DNA of 37,087 bases from an uncultured Ignavibacteria bacterium (lineage in GTDB: Bacteria > Bacteroidota > Ignavibacteria > Tepidaquicellales > Tepidaquicellaceae). Position 1 is the first letter of the stretch; every line of letters starts with the position of its first letter. The stretch spans positions 1-37,087 of the forward strand of contig CALEVL010000216.1 of the NCBI GenBank assembly GCA_937924675.1, in the 5' to 3' direction. This document shows, piece after piece, positions 6,740 through 15,917 of this stretch. A program made the position numbers and the translations under genes. Under the pieces are notes generated by a model. That model was not told where the DNA came from. It did not search any database and saw only the letters and a program-made list of their open reading frames with translations.

Positions 6740-8050
6740 TCACAACTCTCTTTTGAGAGCTTCTTTTTCTATTTCAAGCTGTTTGATTCTTCTTTGGAGA
6801 ATATCAAGTTCTTCAGGCATTGAATCCATTTCTATTCTCAGTTTAGATGCGGCTTCATCTATTAGATCAATTGCCTTGTCAGGAAGAAATCGGTCTGAGA
6901 TATATCTGTCTGACAATTGAGCCGCTGCTACTATCGCTCCATCAGTTATTCTGACTCCATGATGAACTTCATATTTTTCTTTTAGTCCTCGAAGAATTGA
7001 AACTGTGTCATCAATATCCGGCTGGCCAACAAATACAGGTTGGAACCTTCTTTCCAAAGCCGGGTCCTTTTCAATGTACTTTCTGTATTCATCAAGTGTT
7101 GTTGCACCTATAGTTCTCAAATCTCCTCTTGCAAGCGCCGGCTTGAGCATGTTAGATGCATCAACAGAACCTTGTGAAGCTCCTGCACCTACAACAGTGT
7201 GAAGTTCATCAATGAATAATATTATCTCCCCGTTGGACTCTTCTACTTCTTTCAATACAGCCTTCAGTCTTTCTTCAAACTGTCCCCTGAATTGTGCACC
7301 CGCAATTAGCGAGCCCATATCCAATGCAATTATCTGTTTACTCTTTAAATTATCTGGTACATCTCCCTGAATAATTCTGTGAGCTAGCCCTTCTGCAATC
7401 GCTGTCTTCCCTACACCCGGCTCACCGATAAGGACAGGATTGTTCTTCGTACGTCTGGAAAGGACCTGCAATACTCTTCTAATTTCATCTTCCCTGCCGA
7501 TTACCGGATCCAACTTACCTCTCATTGCCAGCTCATTGAGATTCTTTCCATACTTCTGCAAAGCCTGATAAGTATCTTCCGGGTTTTGCCCTGTAACTCT
7601 GTTGCTTCCTCTAACTTCCTTAAGAGCTTTAAGAACATTATCTTTAGTTATTCCCTCTGATTTGAGCAATCCGAAAATTGATGACTTCTTCGAGTCAGCA
7701 AGTCCAAGCAACAAGTGCTCAGTCGATACATATTCATCTTTCAATGCAGATGCTTCACGCGCAGAATTCTCGAGCACATCTGATGCCTCTCTGGAAAGAG
7801 ACAAACCTGATCCGGCTCCCGACACCTTAGGAAGCTTCTCCAATAATTCGCCCGTTTTGATTTTGAGAAGATCAATATTTGAACCAAGTTTCTGTAAAGT
7901 TGAAACAACTATTCCTGCAGGATCCTGAATCAAAGCAGCGAAAATATGTTCCGGCTCAAGAAGCTGGTTGGAATAACTTGAAGCAATTTCCTGTGCTTGC
8001 TGAATTGCTTCCTGCGCTTTGATTGTCAGTTTATTGAAGTTGAATGCCAT
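6740..8050 (-). CDS. clpB: ClpB disaggregase, N-domain plus first AAA domain only (truncated)
   Basis: Starts at MAFNFNKLTIKAQ, the usual ClpB start; an upstream in-frame ATG at 8095 only adds a non-homologous AT-rich extension. Residues 1-150 are the Clp N-domain. NBD1 follows with Walker A GEPGVGKT (209-216), pore loop AQFRG (252-256), Walker B ILFIDE (277-282) and arginine fingers in LERRFQ. The frame stops with TGA after ALKREL at residue 436, a few turns into the coiled-coil middle domain. Full-length ClpB is about 860 residues, so the rest of the M-domain and all of NBD2 are missing. Translation of the next bases in any frame does not resume ClpB. It could be a pseudogene, a deletion, a real short form or an assembly join. 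NBD1 motifs are intact. Confidence 0.85.
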   Translation of the reverse strand: MAFNFNKLTIKAQEAIQQAQEIASSYSNQLLEPEHIFAALIQDPAGIVVSTLQKLGSNIDLLKIKTGELLEKLPKVSGAGSGLSLSREASDVLENSAREASALKDEYVSTEHLLLGLADSKKSSIFGLLKSEGITKDNVLKALKEVRGSNRVTGQNPEDTYQALQKYGKNLNELAMRGKLDPVIGREDEIRRVLQVLSRRTKNNPVLIGEPGVGKTAIAEGLAHRIIQGDVPDNLKSKQIIALDMGSLIAGAQFRGQFEERLKAVLKEVEESNGEIILFIDELHTVVGAGASQGSVDASNMLKPALARGDLRTIGATTLDEYRKYIEKDPALERRFQPVFVGQPDIDDTVSILRGLKEKYEVHHGVRITDGAIVAAAQLSDRYISDRFLPDKAIDLIDEAASKLRIEMDSMPEELDILQRRIKQLEIEKEALKREL

Positions 8051-8132
8051 TGAATTTGTTTTACTTAAACTAACCCTAATTTTGATTTTTTTCAATTACA
8101 AGTTGTATGTCAGTTTTGTAATTTCTTGACCA

Positions 8133-8966
8133 ATGTATGATGCAACCTTAGTTATATCAGTGTATGATAAATGCCGTGAACTCGAATTGATTTTGCACGC
8201 ACTCACGGTTCAGAATTACAGCATGTCAGATATTGAAATAATTATTGCAGAAGACGGTACTAATGACAAAATAGCAGACCTCATAAAACATTGGCAGGTC
8301 AATGGCAAGCTTAATATCAATCACATCTCTCAGGAAGACAAAGGTTTTCGAAAGAACAAAATACTGAATAAAGCCATTACAACATCTGCTTCAGATTACA
8401 TGATCTTCATTGACGGTGACTGCATACCTCATCCTGAATTCATTACAGCTCACATATCGAGTATTGATGTGAATGCGGTTCTCTGCGGCAGGCGAGTAAA
8501 TCTTACAAAGAAGTCTTCGTCAGATATTACTAAAGAAAAAATCGAATCACTAGATTACAGTAAGACGAAATTCAGTAATGTTTTATTCTCTGCTCTTAAT
8601 CGTGACAAGCCTGAGTTCAGCTACAATGCCGAAGAAGGATTCATAATTAAATCAGATGCAATCAGAAAGAAAATGATCAATAAAGACGAGCATATATTAG
8701 GCTGTAATTTTTCAACCCACAAATCAATGCTTGTGATGATCAATGGTTTTGATGAGAATTATGAAGGTCCAGGGCTTGGAGAGGATTCTGATATTGAGTT
8801 CAGATTGAGACTGAAGGATGCAAAGTTTAAGTCTGTAAGAAATCTTGCCGTGGTTTATCACATGTATCATCCAAAGACTATAGAGCAACCGTTGAACATG
8901 GAGTATTTCAATAAGGTCAAATCTGAAGGAAACTTTTTCTGCAAGAACGGATTGATAAAGGGCTGA
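8133..8966 (+). CDS. family 2 glycosyltransferase
   Basis: Inverting GT-A sugar transferase, probably for surface glycan. Motifs in order: N-terminal TLVISVYDKCRELELIL, the nucleotide-binding IIIAEDGTND, then DKGFRKNKILNKAI and the metal-binding DxD as FIDGDC. Then comes LGCNFSTHKSMLVMINGFD with GEDSDIEFRL, typical of the GT2 / GT7-C-type acceptor end seen in polysaccharide synthases. It has no membrane helix. It is the first gene of a plus-strand group with a second glycosyltransferase (8 bases on), a flippase and an O-antigen-ligase-like protein, which suggests lipopolysaccharide or lipooligosaccharide assembly. The exact sugar is unknown. It is divergent from clpB across 82 bases. Confidence 0.85.
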   Translation: MYDATLVISVYDKCRELELILHALTVQNYSMSDIEIIIAEDGTNDKIADLIKHWQVNGKLNINHISQEDKGFRKNKILNKAITTSASDYMIFIDGDCIPHPEFITAHISSIDVNAVLCGRRVNLTKKSSSDITKEKIESLDYSKTKFSNVLFSALNRDKPEFSYNAEEGFIIKSDAIRKKMINKDEHILGCNFSTHKSMLVMINGFDENYEGPGLGEDSDIEFRLRLKDAKFKSVRNLAVVYHMYHPKTIEQPLNMEYFNKVKSEGNFFCKNGLIKG

Positions 8967-8974
8967 ATACGAAC

Positions 8975-9718
8975 ATGGAGAAAGTAACAGGACTTATAAT
9001 TTGTCACAACGAGGAAAGGAATATAGGAGCTTGCCTTAAGAGTCTTGAATGGTGTGATGAAATAGTTGTAGTAGATTCATTCAGTGATGACAGCACAATT
9101 GAGATTGCCGGCAAATACACTAATCACATTCACTTGAATGAGTGGAGTGGTTTCAGAGATCAGAGATTGTTTGCTCTCTCTAAGGTTGAGAACGGCTGGA
9201 TATTCTCTCTTGATGCAGACGAAAGATGTACTAAAGAACTTTCGGAGGAGATAAGGAAAGTACTTGCTGCTGATAACATTGCTTATGATGGTTTCAGGAT
9301 ACCCAGGAAAAGTTACTTCCTTGGGAAATGGATAAGGCATGGAGGTTGGTATCCGGATTTGCAGCTGAGACTTTTCCGATCAGGAAAGGTAACGGTAACA
9401 AACCGGCTTGTTCACGAATCTTATCTTGTCGAAGGCAATCTTGGTAAATTGAATTCTGATATTGAACACTTTACAGCAAGCTCTGTGGATGACTATCTGG
9501 AAAAGGTTAATAAGTATGCAGACCTGTCTGCCATTGAAAAGAAATCACAAAAGGTAGGCTTCTTTCGGTTGTTCATTTACCCAAGACTTGAATTTGTAAA
9601 GCAATACATATTCAAAGGAAATTTCCTGGACGGGAAAGAAGGACTGATGGTTTCTAATTTTCACATGATCACAAAGATACTTACATATATGAAGGTCCTG
9701 GAGCTCCGGAAGAAATGA
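8975..9718 (+). CDS. WaaE/KdtX-type glycosyltransferase (family 2)
   Basis: 247 residues with the compact GT2 fold of the LPS-core beta-1,4-glucosyltransferase WaaE family. It has TGLIICHNEERNIGACL at the N-terminus, EIVVVDSFSDDST, the metal-binding SLDADER, then the family-typical FRIPRKSYFLGKWIRHGGW and PDLQLRLFR. RLVHESYLVEG and the H of EHFTASSVDDYLEK follow. It probably adds a sugar to the inner core of LPS at the cytoplasmic membrane face. Its TGA overlaps the ATG of the flippase by four bases (ATGA), so the two are translationally coupled. Acceptor and donor are inferred from the family only. Confidence 0.85.
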   Translation: MEKVTGLIICHNEERNIGACLKSLEWCDEIVVVDSFSDDSTIEIAGKYTNHIHLNEWSGFRDQRLFALSKVENGWIFSLDADERCTKELSEEIRKVLAADNIAYDGFRIPRKSYFLGKWIRHGGWYPDLQLRLFRSGKVTVTNRLVHESYLVEGNLGKLNSDIEHFTASSVDDYLEKVNKYADLSAIEKKSQKVGFFRLFIYPRLEFVKQYIFKGNFLDGKEGLMVSNFHMITKILTYMKVLELRKK

Positions 9719-11511
9719 ATACTTCCAGAAGACTTATCAGTTACATTAAGAATTACAAGAGTAATCTTGTAACTTCAATTTTTCTTTCAATCTTCTATTC
9801 AATATTCAGTGCAGCGGCAGTCTATCTTACAATACCGTTGCTAAAAACGTTGTTTCTGAAAGAGAGTCCTGTAACTCAATCAACTCCCGGCGGCAATTTC
9901 TTAAGAGATTCCCTGCAATGGGTAGAGAACATTGTTCTTCAAAATGGTCCCGAACAAGGGCTGGCGATCATCTGTATTCTGATACTTATTTCTTATCTTC
10001 TGAAAAATTTTACCGGCTATCTGCAATCCATAAATATGCAGAAGGTGGAAAAGGGTGTCATGCGTGACCTTAGGGACGAACTTTATGCAAAGGTCAATGC
10101 ATTGTCATTGAGATACTTCACTACGGAGAGGACAGGCAGTCTGATTTCCAGAATGACAAATGATGTGAACGCGATTCAATCCGGAATCTCCGCTTCATTC
10201 CTTGATCTGATTCGGGAACCTATAATGGCTGTTATCTATCTTGTTCTGGCTATCTCGATCAGTTGGAAACTGACACTCATATCGTTGTTTATTTTCCCTG
10301 TCACGGTCTTTGTCATTCTAAAGATCGGTGCATCACTAAAGAGGCGAAGCATCCGCATGCAAAACAAGGCAGCAGATATACTTTCAATTATCACTGAAAC
10401 TATATACGGATCGAAAGTGATTCGTTCTTTTGGCGCGTCAAAATTCATGGACAAGCTTTTTCGCAGAGAGTCAGAGGCATTATATGATCTTACTATAAAG
10501 AATGCCAAGGCCAGTGAGCTGGCGCAGCCCGTCACTGAGTTCCTGTCTATTATTGCGGCTGTATTGATAATATGGTTTGGTGGCAGAGAGATACTGATCT
10601 CAAAAACACTTGATCCTGAGGAGTTTGTTGGATTCTTATTCATAATTTTTCAACTCGCAGTTCCAATAAAGAGTCTGAGTTCGGTTAACAACAGAATAAA
10701 AACTGCTGAAGCATCTGCCGAAAGAATTTTCGAAGTTCTTGATCATCCAATTGAGGTGAAAGAGAGTAAGGATGCAAAAGATTTTATAGAATTGAAAAGT
10801 GGCATTTCAATTCAAGACGTTTCATTTGAGTATGATACCGGCAGAAAAATTCTCGAAGATATAAATCTGACAATTCCTAAGTCCAAAGTAATTGCTTTGG
10901 TTGGACCATCAGGAGCGGGCAAGTCAACTCTTGCGGATCTGATTGCAAGATACTATGATGTGACTTCCGGTTCAATAAAGTTTGACGATACAGATATCAG
11001 AGACATAAGTTTTGACTCATTCAGAAAAGCCGTCGGTATTGTTCAACAAGAGACAATACTCTTCAATGATACTATACGGAACAACATTCTGTTCGGGAAT
11101 GAAGAAGTAAGTGAGGAAGATCTGATAACAATATGCAAGTCTGCAAATGCTTACGATTTCATCCTGAAAACCGAGAATGGTTTCGACACGATGATTGGCG
11201 AGCGCGGCTTAAAACTCTCCGGCGGACAGAGACAAAGACTATCAATTGCCAGAACACTCTTGAGAAACCCGCAAATACTGATACTTGATGAAGCAACATC
11301 TTCACTTGATACTGAGTCGGAACAAATAGTGCAAAATGCAATAGACAAGCTGATGGAGGGCAGAACATCGATAGTAATTGCTCACAGACTTTCTACAATT
11401 ATTGGTGCTGATATGATAGTAGTTCTTGAAAAGGGAAGAATAGTACAGTCAGGAACGCATGAAGAACTTATCAGCTCTGATGGACTTTACAGAAAACTCT
11501 ACTTCATTTGA
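9715..11511 (+). CDS. msbA: MsbA-type lipid flippase / ABC exporter
   Basis: Half-transporter of 598 residues: an N-terminal six-helix membrane domain (about 15-330) fused to an ATPase. Walker A GPSGAGKS is at 397-404, the Q-loop at VQQETILF, signature LSGGQ at 501-505, Walker B ILILDE at 521-526 and the switch His in IAHRLST at about 557. The arrangement and its place between LPS glycosyltransferases and an O-antigen-ligase-like gene point to MsbA, which flips lipid A-core to the periplasmic side. A different lipid or glycan substrate cannot be ruled out from sequence alone. It starts inside the stop of the upstream glycosyltransferase gene. Confidence 0.85.
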   Translation: MNTSRRLISYIKNYKSNLVTSIFLSIFYSIFSAAAVYLTIPLLKTLFLKESPVTQSTPGGNFLRDSLQWVENIVLQNGPEQGLAIICILILISYLLKNFTGYLQSINMQKVEKGVMRDLRDELYAKVNALSLRYFTTERTGSLISRMTNDVNAIQSGISASFLDLIREPIMAVIYLVLAISISWKLTLISLFIFPVTVFVILKIGASLKRRSIRMQNKAADILSIITETIYGSKVIRSFGASKFMDKLFRRESEALYDLTIKNAKASELAQPVTEFLSIIAAVLIIWFGGREILISKTLDPEEFVGFLFIIFQLAVPIKSLSSVNNRIKTAEASAERIFEVLDHPIEVKESKDAKDFIELKSGISIQDVSFEYDTGRKILEDINLTIPKSKVIALVGPSGAGKSTLADLIARYYDVTSGSIKFDDTDIRDISFDSFRKAVGIVQQETILFNDTIRNNILFGNEEVSEEDLITICKSANAYDFILKTENGFDTMIGERGLKLSGGQRQRLSIARTLLRNPQILILDEATSSLDTESEQIVQNAIDKLMEGRTSIVIAHRLSTIIGADMIVVLEKGRIVQSGTHEELISSDGLYRKLYFI

Positions 11512-11529
11512 ATCTTCACTGATATTCAA

Positions 11530-12771
11530 TTGACATCTACTACACAAAAACTTTCGAAAACAATTGATGCTGCAATTCCGGTATTCATTCTCTTGCAGAC
11601 TGCGACTGTAAGCATTTCAATTGCAGTCTCTTCAATCATGTTTGTAACCTGGATGGTCCTTTGGCTCGTTCAGGTAGCTTTTGACCGCCCAAAGGCTTTG
11701 TCTGTATTCTCACTTTCCGATCTTCGTTTCATAAATATATTTGTTGTATTCTATTTCACTGCCGAGATAGCTTCAAGATTTTTCGCAGTATATCCGGATG
11801 GTGCATTTGACAATATTAAGCGTCTCTTGCTTTTTTCAGTGTTCTATGGTTCAGTAGCTAAGATTACGGGAACAGTAATGATAAGCAGAATGCTCACGGC
11901 TTTGGTGAGCATCATTGCTGTCATCTCTTCAATTGAGCTCATCACTTATGCTATTAATTTTGGAGAGATGATAAGCAGAATCCCTTTTGCGGAAATAAGA
12001 ATAGACTATTTCAATTATCCGCTCACTATAGCTGAGATAAAGATGATGGTTCTGTTGTCAGTGATTCCATTACTCTTGTCAACAGACGGATTTCCTGTCA
12101 GAAGAAGTTACATGATACTAATGATAATTCCCATAACAGTCTCCATGCTCCTTACTCAGTCCCGAAATGTGTATCTTGCTTTCTTCATATGCCTGTTGTT
12201 GTACGGAATAATTCTAAATAGAAAGTTTCTTTTGGTTTTGATTACAGTTTTAGTTGCCGGCATTCTGTTACTGCCTTCGGGGATGTCAGAAAGATTGAAG
12301 AGCATATTTGATGCAGAGCATCCCAGCAACAAGTCACGCATTGTAATGTGGGAGACAGGTTGGAAAATGTTTTTAGATCATCCTGTGACCGGTGTGGCTG
12401 ACAATAAAATACTTGAGATCTATTCTCAATACAAAACTCCTGAATACCACTCGGAGGGAGTTCATTTGCACAACAATTTCATCATGATACTTGCAACTAC
12501 CGGGATAATCGGATTCCTGGCATTTACTGGATTCTTCTTTGTGCTTATAGCAAGACAACTTCGGCTGTTGAAACAATTCAAAGCAGGGAACAAGAAACTT
12601 CTGACATTTGGAAGCTTGCTGGTAGTTGTATCATTTCTAACTGCGGGAATTTTTGAATGGAGTTTTGGTGATCATGAAGTAATGACGGTTTTCTTCTTCC
12701 TGGTTTCTGTTCCATTCATATTGGCAAAGGAAGAAAAATCTGATAAATCAAATGAATTACTTGAGAGATAA
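11530..12771 (+). CDS. O-antigen ligase / Wzy-type polytopic membrane protein
   Basis: 413 residues, mostly membrane segments (about 10-12), with the Wzy_C-type core. The arginine of LLTQSRNVYLAFF is followed by a periplasmic loop (roughly 255-320) ending in EGVHLHNNFIMI, whose His is the catalytic-type residue in WaaL. It would transfer undecaprenyl-linked O-antigen to lipid A-core, or polymerise glycan. Ligase and polymerase are hard to separate by sequence; the MsbA-type neighbour favours ligase. The start is a TTG 18 bases after msbA; no ATG precedes the first membrane helix, so TTG is the best choice. Confidence 0.75.
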   Translation: MTSTTQKLSKTIDAAIPVFILLQTATVSISIAVSSIMFVTWMVLWLVQVAFDRPKALSVFSLSDLRFINIFVVFYFTAEIASRFFAVYPDGAFDNIKRLLLFSVFYGSVAKITGTVMISRMLTALVSIIAVISSIELITYAINFGEMISRIPFAEIRIDYFNYPLTIAEIKMMVLLSVIPLLLSTDGFPVRRSYMILMIIPITVSMLLTQSRNVYLAFFICLLLYGIILNRKFLLVLITVLVAGILLLPSGMSERLKSIFDAEHPSNKSRIVMWETGWKMFLDHPVTGVADNKILEIYSQYKTPEYHSEGVHLHNNFIMILATTGIIGFLAFTGFFFVLIARQLRLLKQFKAGNKKLLTFGSLLVVVSFLTAGIFEWSFGDHEVMTVFFFLVSVPFILAKEEKSDKSNELLER

Positions 12772-12805
12772 TTAATGATTATTTTTTAACCAAATTAAAA
12801 TTTCA

Positions 12806-13123
12806 ATGAAAGAAGAAGAATATTCACACATGTTCATTTCTCTGATCTACAGTCTTCAGATGCAGACAATGATTCACTTGGGTAAGATTGCTAATCCGGC
12901 TACGGGAAAAGTTGAAACCGAGCTGGACGTTGCTCAAGCAACAATTGATATGGTAGATATGCTGAAAGCAAAGACGGTAAATAATCTTTCTGATGATGAG
13001 AAGAGATTTCTCGATCAGGTGCTTGCAGATTTAAAGCTGAATTTTGTAGATGAAAAGAATAAAACTGAAGTATCACAGGATAAAATAACCGAAGAGCCAA
13101 AATCTGATGAAACTCCCACATAG
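12806..13123 (+). CDS. DUF1844 protein
   Basis: 105 residues. The DUF1844 pattern is clear: FISLIYSLQMQTMIHLGKI, then NPATGKVETELDVAQATID, MVDMLKAKT and LSDDEKRFLDQVLADLKLNFV. The tail is charged. The family is widespread, small and cytosolic, without a known function. The gene overlaps the start of NAD kinase by 17 bases, so the two are probably co-translated. Confidence 0.85.
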   Translation: MKEEEYSHMFISLIYSLQMQTMIHLGKIANPATGKVETELDVAQATIDMVDMLKAKTVNNLSDDEKRFLDQVLADLKLNFVDEKNKTEVSQDKITEEPKSDETPT

Positions 13124-14015
13124 CAGGAATAATGAAATTGACCCACCTGTTGTTGGGATCTTCGGTAATATTCACAAGCCGGAAGTATTTGGACTCCTTG
13201 GAGAAATTATAACTACGCTGAAGGCGAACGGTTTTGATTATGTGATAGAGAGAGTACTCAGCAAAGTTGCCGGATTAAAGAACTACAAGACTTCAACACC
13301 GGCTGACATTCTTTCCAAAGCCGGAGTGATCTTCTCACTCGGTGGAGACGGAACCTTCCTCAATACGGCACAGATTGTCGGCAACAGAAACATACCCATA
13401 TTGGGGATAAACATGGGCAGAATGGGTTATTATTCGGATGTTACCCCCGAAGAAATTGACAAGTTCATTCCCAATCTCAAGAGCGGAAAGTACAAAGTGT
13501 CTGATCAGGTAATTCTACAGGCTGACATTAAGCCGGGCAAATCCATGTTTGCATTGAATGACATTGTTATTGACAAGAGTTCTTCCATCAGAATGCTTGA
13601 GTTTGAAACTTTCTTCAATCAGGAAAGAATTGTCCAGATTATTTCAGACGGCATTATCGTATCAACTCCATCCGGTTCAACGGCATATTCATTGTCATGT
13701 AACGGCCCGATAGTCAATCCTCAAAGCAAAGTGATACTCATTACTCCAATCTCTCCGCACACACTTAATGTAAGACCCATCATAGTTCCTGACACAGAAA
13801 TTGTCAGCATTAGAATCCTTACTGAAGGAAAAGCTCGGATCACTTCAGACGGTCAGAAGGCTGTTGTTGTAAATTCACCTGCAGAAATAAGAATCTACAA
13901 GGCACCCTTCACTGTCAAGGCAATCAAGAAGATTAACACAAGTTACTTCAATACGCTGAAGAAGAAACTTCATTGGGGAGAAGATATAAGACATGTGAAG
14001 AGTTCCGATCAATAA
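13107..14015 (+). CDS. nadK: NAD kinase
   Basis: Makes NADP+ from NAD+ and ATP (or polyphosphate). VIFSLGGDGTFLNTA carries the GGDG motif at 79-82 with the catalytic Asp. NDIVIDK and ISDGIIVSTPSGSTAYSLS are the second conserved block, and ISPHTLNVRPIIVPD closes the nucleotide site. At 302 residues the length is typical. The ATG at 13107 lies within DUF1844 in another frame; a nearby ATG at 13132 is out of frame. Its last seven bases overlap the convergent permease gene. Confidence 0.95.
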   Translation: MKLPHSRNNEIDPPVVGIFGNIHKPEVFGLLGEIITTLKANGFDYVIERVLSKVAGLKNYKTSTPADILSKAGVIFSLGGDGTFLNTAQIVGNRNIPILGINMGRMGYYSDVTPEEIDKFIPNLKSGKYKVSDQVILQADIKPGKSMFALNDIVIDKSSSIRMLEFETFFNQERIVQIISDGIIVSTPSGSTAYSLSCNGPIVNPQSKVILITPISPHTLNVRPIIVPDTEIVSIRILTEGKARITSDGQKAVVVNSPAEIRIYKAPFTVKAIKKINTSYFNTLKKKLHWGEDIRHVKSSDQ

Positions 14016-14878
14016 GGAATTCCGTCTGCTGCGGGTGGTTTGGTCTTTCCGATGAATCCAATTAATACAAGAATAGTGATCAGATAAGGAAGCATTTGTA
14101 TGATCTGAGTTGGAATCTCTGCTCCTGATATCTGCAACGTAATTTCAAGAGCTTCAAAAGCCGCAAACATAAGACAAGCAAAAAATATGTTCACCGGTTT
14201 CCATTTTCCGATTATCATAGCTGCCAGTGCGATATAACCTCTGCCGGCAATCATCCCGTCACTGTAGTTGTGCTGACTCGATACGAGCCAGATTCCTCCG
14301 AGCGCACTCAGAACTCCGCTGATCAACACTCCGGCATATTTGTATTGTCTCACTTTAATGCCGAGAGATTCTGCCGCCCACGGATTCTCACCGGCAGAAC
14401 GCAAACGAAGTCCAAACTTTGTTCTGTAAAGCACATAACCGGAAATAAATATCAAGGCGATACTGAAAGCTGTAATGTTGTCAGACAATTCATAGCCGAC
14501 AAAAATTCTTGGGGTGTTGCTTGAACTGCTGAATAGGAAGACCATTAGAAATTTAGTTACCCCGGCAATCAGCAGATTGAACCCTACTCCTGTAACGATC
14601 TGATTGATCTTAAGTGTTACGGTGAACATTGAAAATAGAATGCTGAACAGAATGTTAACAATCACGGCAAGAATAAGCGACAACAGTATACTTCCTGTCA
14701 TTATGCAAAATACCGCAAATGAGAAAGCAGCCATGTTCATGAATCCTTCTATGGAAATATTGATCACGCCTGATCTTTCTGAAAAGTTTGCACCAGACGC
14801 ACCGAGGTAATAGGGAGTCATCATTCTGAAAACCTGGGCAAGAAATGTGAAAGAAAATACGCTGTAGATTATCTCCAT
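14009..14878 (-). CDS. nucleoside-type ABC importer permease (NupQ-like)
   Basis: 289 residues, about eight membrane helices, of the BPD_transp_2 family. The early motif GASGANFSERSGVINISIEGFM and the later GLRLRSAGENPWAAESLGI (coupling helix to the ATPase) are the hallmarks of the BmpA/NupNOPQ guanosine and simple-sugar-like importers. It overlaps the upstream permease stop by one base (TGATG), so it is the third gene of a minus-strand operon with the ATPase and the other permease. The substrate is inferred from the family. Confidence 0.85.
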   Translation of the reverse strand: MEIIYSVFSFTFLAQVFRMMTPYYLGASGANFSERSGVINISIEGFMNMAAFSFAVFCIMTGSILLSLILAVIVNILFSILFSMFTVTLKINQIVTGVGFNLLIAGVTKFLMVFLFSSSSNTPRIFVGYELSDNITAFSIALIFISGYVLYRTKFGLRLRSAGENPWAAESLGIKVRQYKYAGVLISGVLSALGGIWLVSSQHNYSDGMIAGRGYIALAAMIIGKWKPVNIFFACLMFAAFEALEITLQISGAEIPTQIIQMLPYLITILVLIGFIGKTKPPAADGIPY

Positions 14879-15909
14879 CAGACAAGCCCTTTTTTTGTAT
14901 AGAAATTTCTTACGATGCTGTCGGAAGACAATATCGAAAGAATAATCAGCCCTTGAACAACCAGCATAACTTCCTTTGGAATAAGCTGATTCACAGCAAG
15001 CCCTCCGTAATCAAGCGCTGCAAAGAGAATGGATGAGAATATTATTCCTATAGGATTATTTTTTGCCAGAAGTGCCACGGCAATTGCCGTGAATCCAATG
15101 TTGTTAGAGAATCCCAATTCGTAATATCCCTTGTATCCGAAAATAAAATTCAACCCGGCAAATGAAGCAATTCCTGCTCCTATGAAGAACGAAGCAATTA
15201 CAACTTTGCTGACTTTGATTCCAATATATTTTGATGCAACCTCATTGAAGCCTACTGCTCGAAGTTTGTAACCGAACGTTGATTTGTAAATGAGCACATA
15301 CACAAGGAAAGCTGTCACTAATGAGGCAACGAATGTAATGTTCAGTGATGAACCTTCAAAGAACGGAAAAATATCAGAAGCTTTTCCCAGCATATTTTTG
15401 TCACCGATACTTACTGTTCTCAAAGTTGATTTGACTGCAAAGAAATCAACCATAAGATAGTTTATTAATGCAAGTATCACAAAATTCATCATGATAGTTG
15501 TAATGACTTCACTGACTCCCTTTTTTACTTTAATTATTGCAGGTATCAGCCCAACTATTCCTGCCGCTGTGAATCCTGCAACAGCTGAAATCGCTATTGC
15601 CAATACCAGCGGAAGTGAGTCAAGCTGCAGTGCTGTCAAAGCAATTACAAAAGATCCTGCATTCAGCTGACCTTCTGCACCAATGTTAAACAAAGAAGCA
15701 TGAAAGCATACTGCAAGTCCGCACGCAATAAAGATGAGTGGAGTTGCCTTGAACAGTGTTTGTCCAATCCCATATCCGCTTGTAAATACATCAGTATATA
15801 TCAGGGAATAAACTTCAAGCGGATCCTTTCCGATTACAACTATGAGGATGGTAAGAATTATGAAAGTGAATGCAAGAGATAAGAATACGGAAAGAAAATT
15901 TGATTTCAT
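14878..15909 (-). CDS. nucleoside-type ABC importer permease (NupP-like)
   Basis: About 343 residues from the ATG at 15909; a TTG at 15921 would add four residues. It is polytopic, with the family motifs HASLFNIGAEGQLNAGSF, KKGVSEVITTIMMNF and FGYKLRAVGFNEVASKYIGI (coupling helix). It pairs with the NupQ-like permease as the heterodimeric membrane part of a purine-nucleoside-type importer. It lies eight bases after the ATPase gene if the ATG start is used. Confidence 0.85.
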   Translation of the reverse strand: MKSNFLSVFLSLAFTFIILTILIVVIGKDPLEVYSLIYTDVFTSGYGIGQTLFKATPLIFIACGLAVCFHASLFNIGAEGQLNAGSFVIALTALQLDSLPLVLAIAISAVAGFTAAGIVGLIPAIIKVKKGVSEVITTIMMNFVILALINYLMVDFFAVKSTLRTVSIGDKNMLGKASDIFPFFEGSSLNITFVASLVTAFLVYVLIYKSTFGYKLRAVGFNEVASKYIGIKVSKVVIASFFIGAGIASFAGLNFIFGYKGYYELGFSNNIGFTAIAVALLAKNNPIGIIFSSILFAALDYGGLAVNQLIPKEVMLVVQGLIILSILSSDSIVRNFYTKKGLV

Positions 15910-15917
15910 CTGCAGCG

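Noticed and set aside
8051..8095. Upstream ATG for clpB
   Set aside because: Adds 15 AT-rich codons before MAFNFNKLT, which is where ClpB proteins normally begin.
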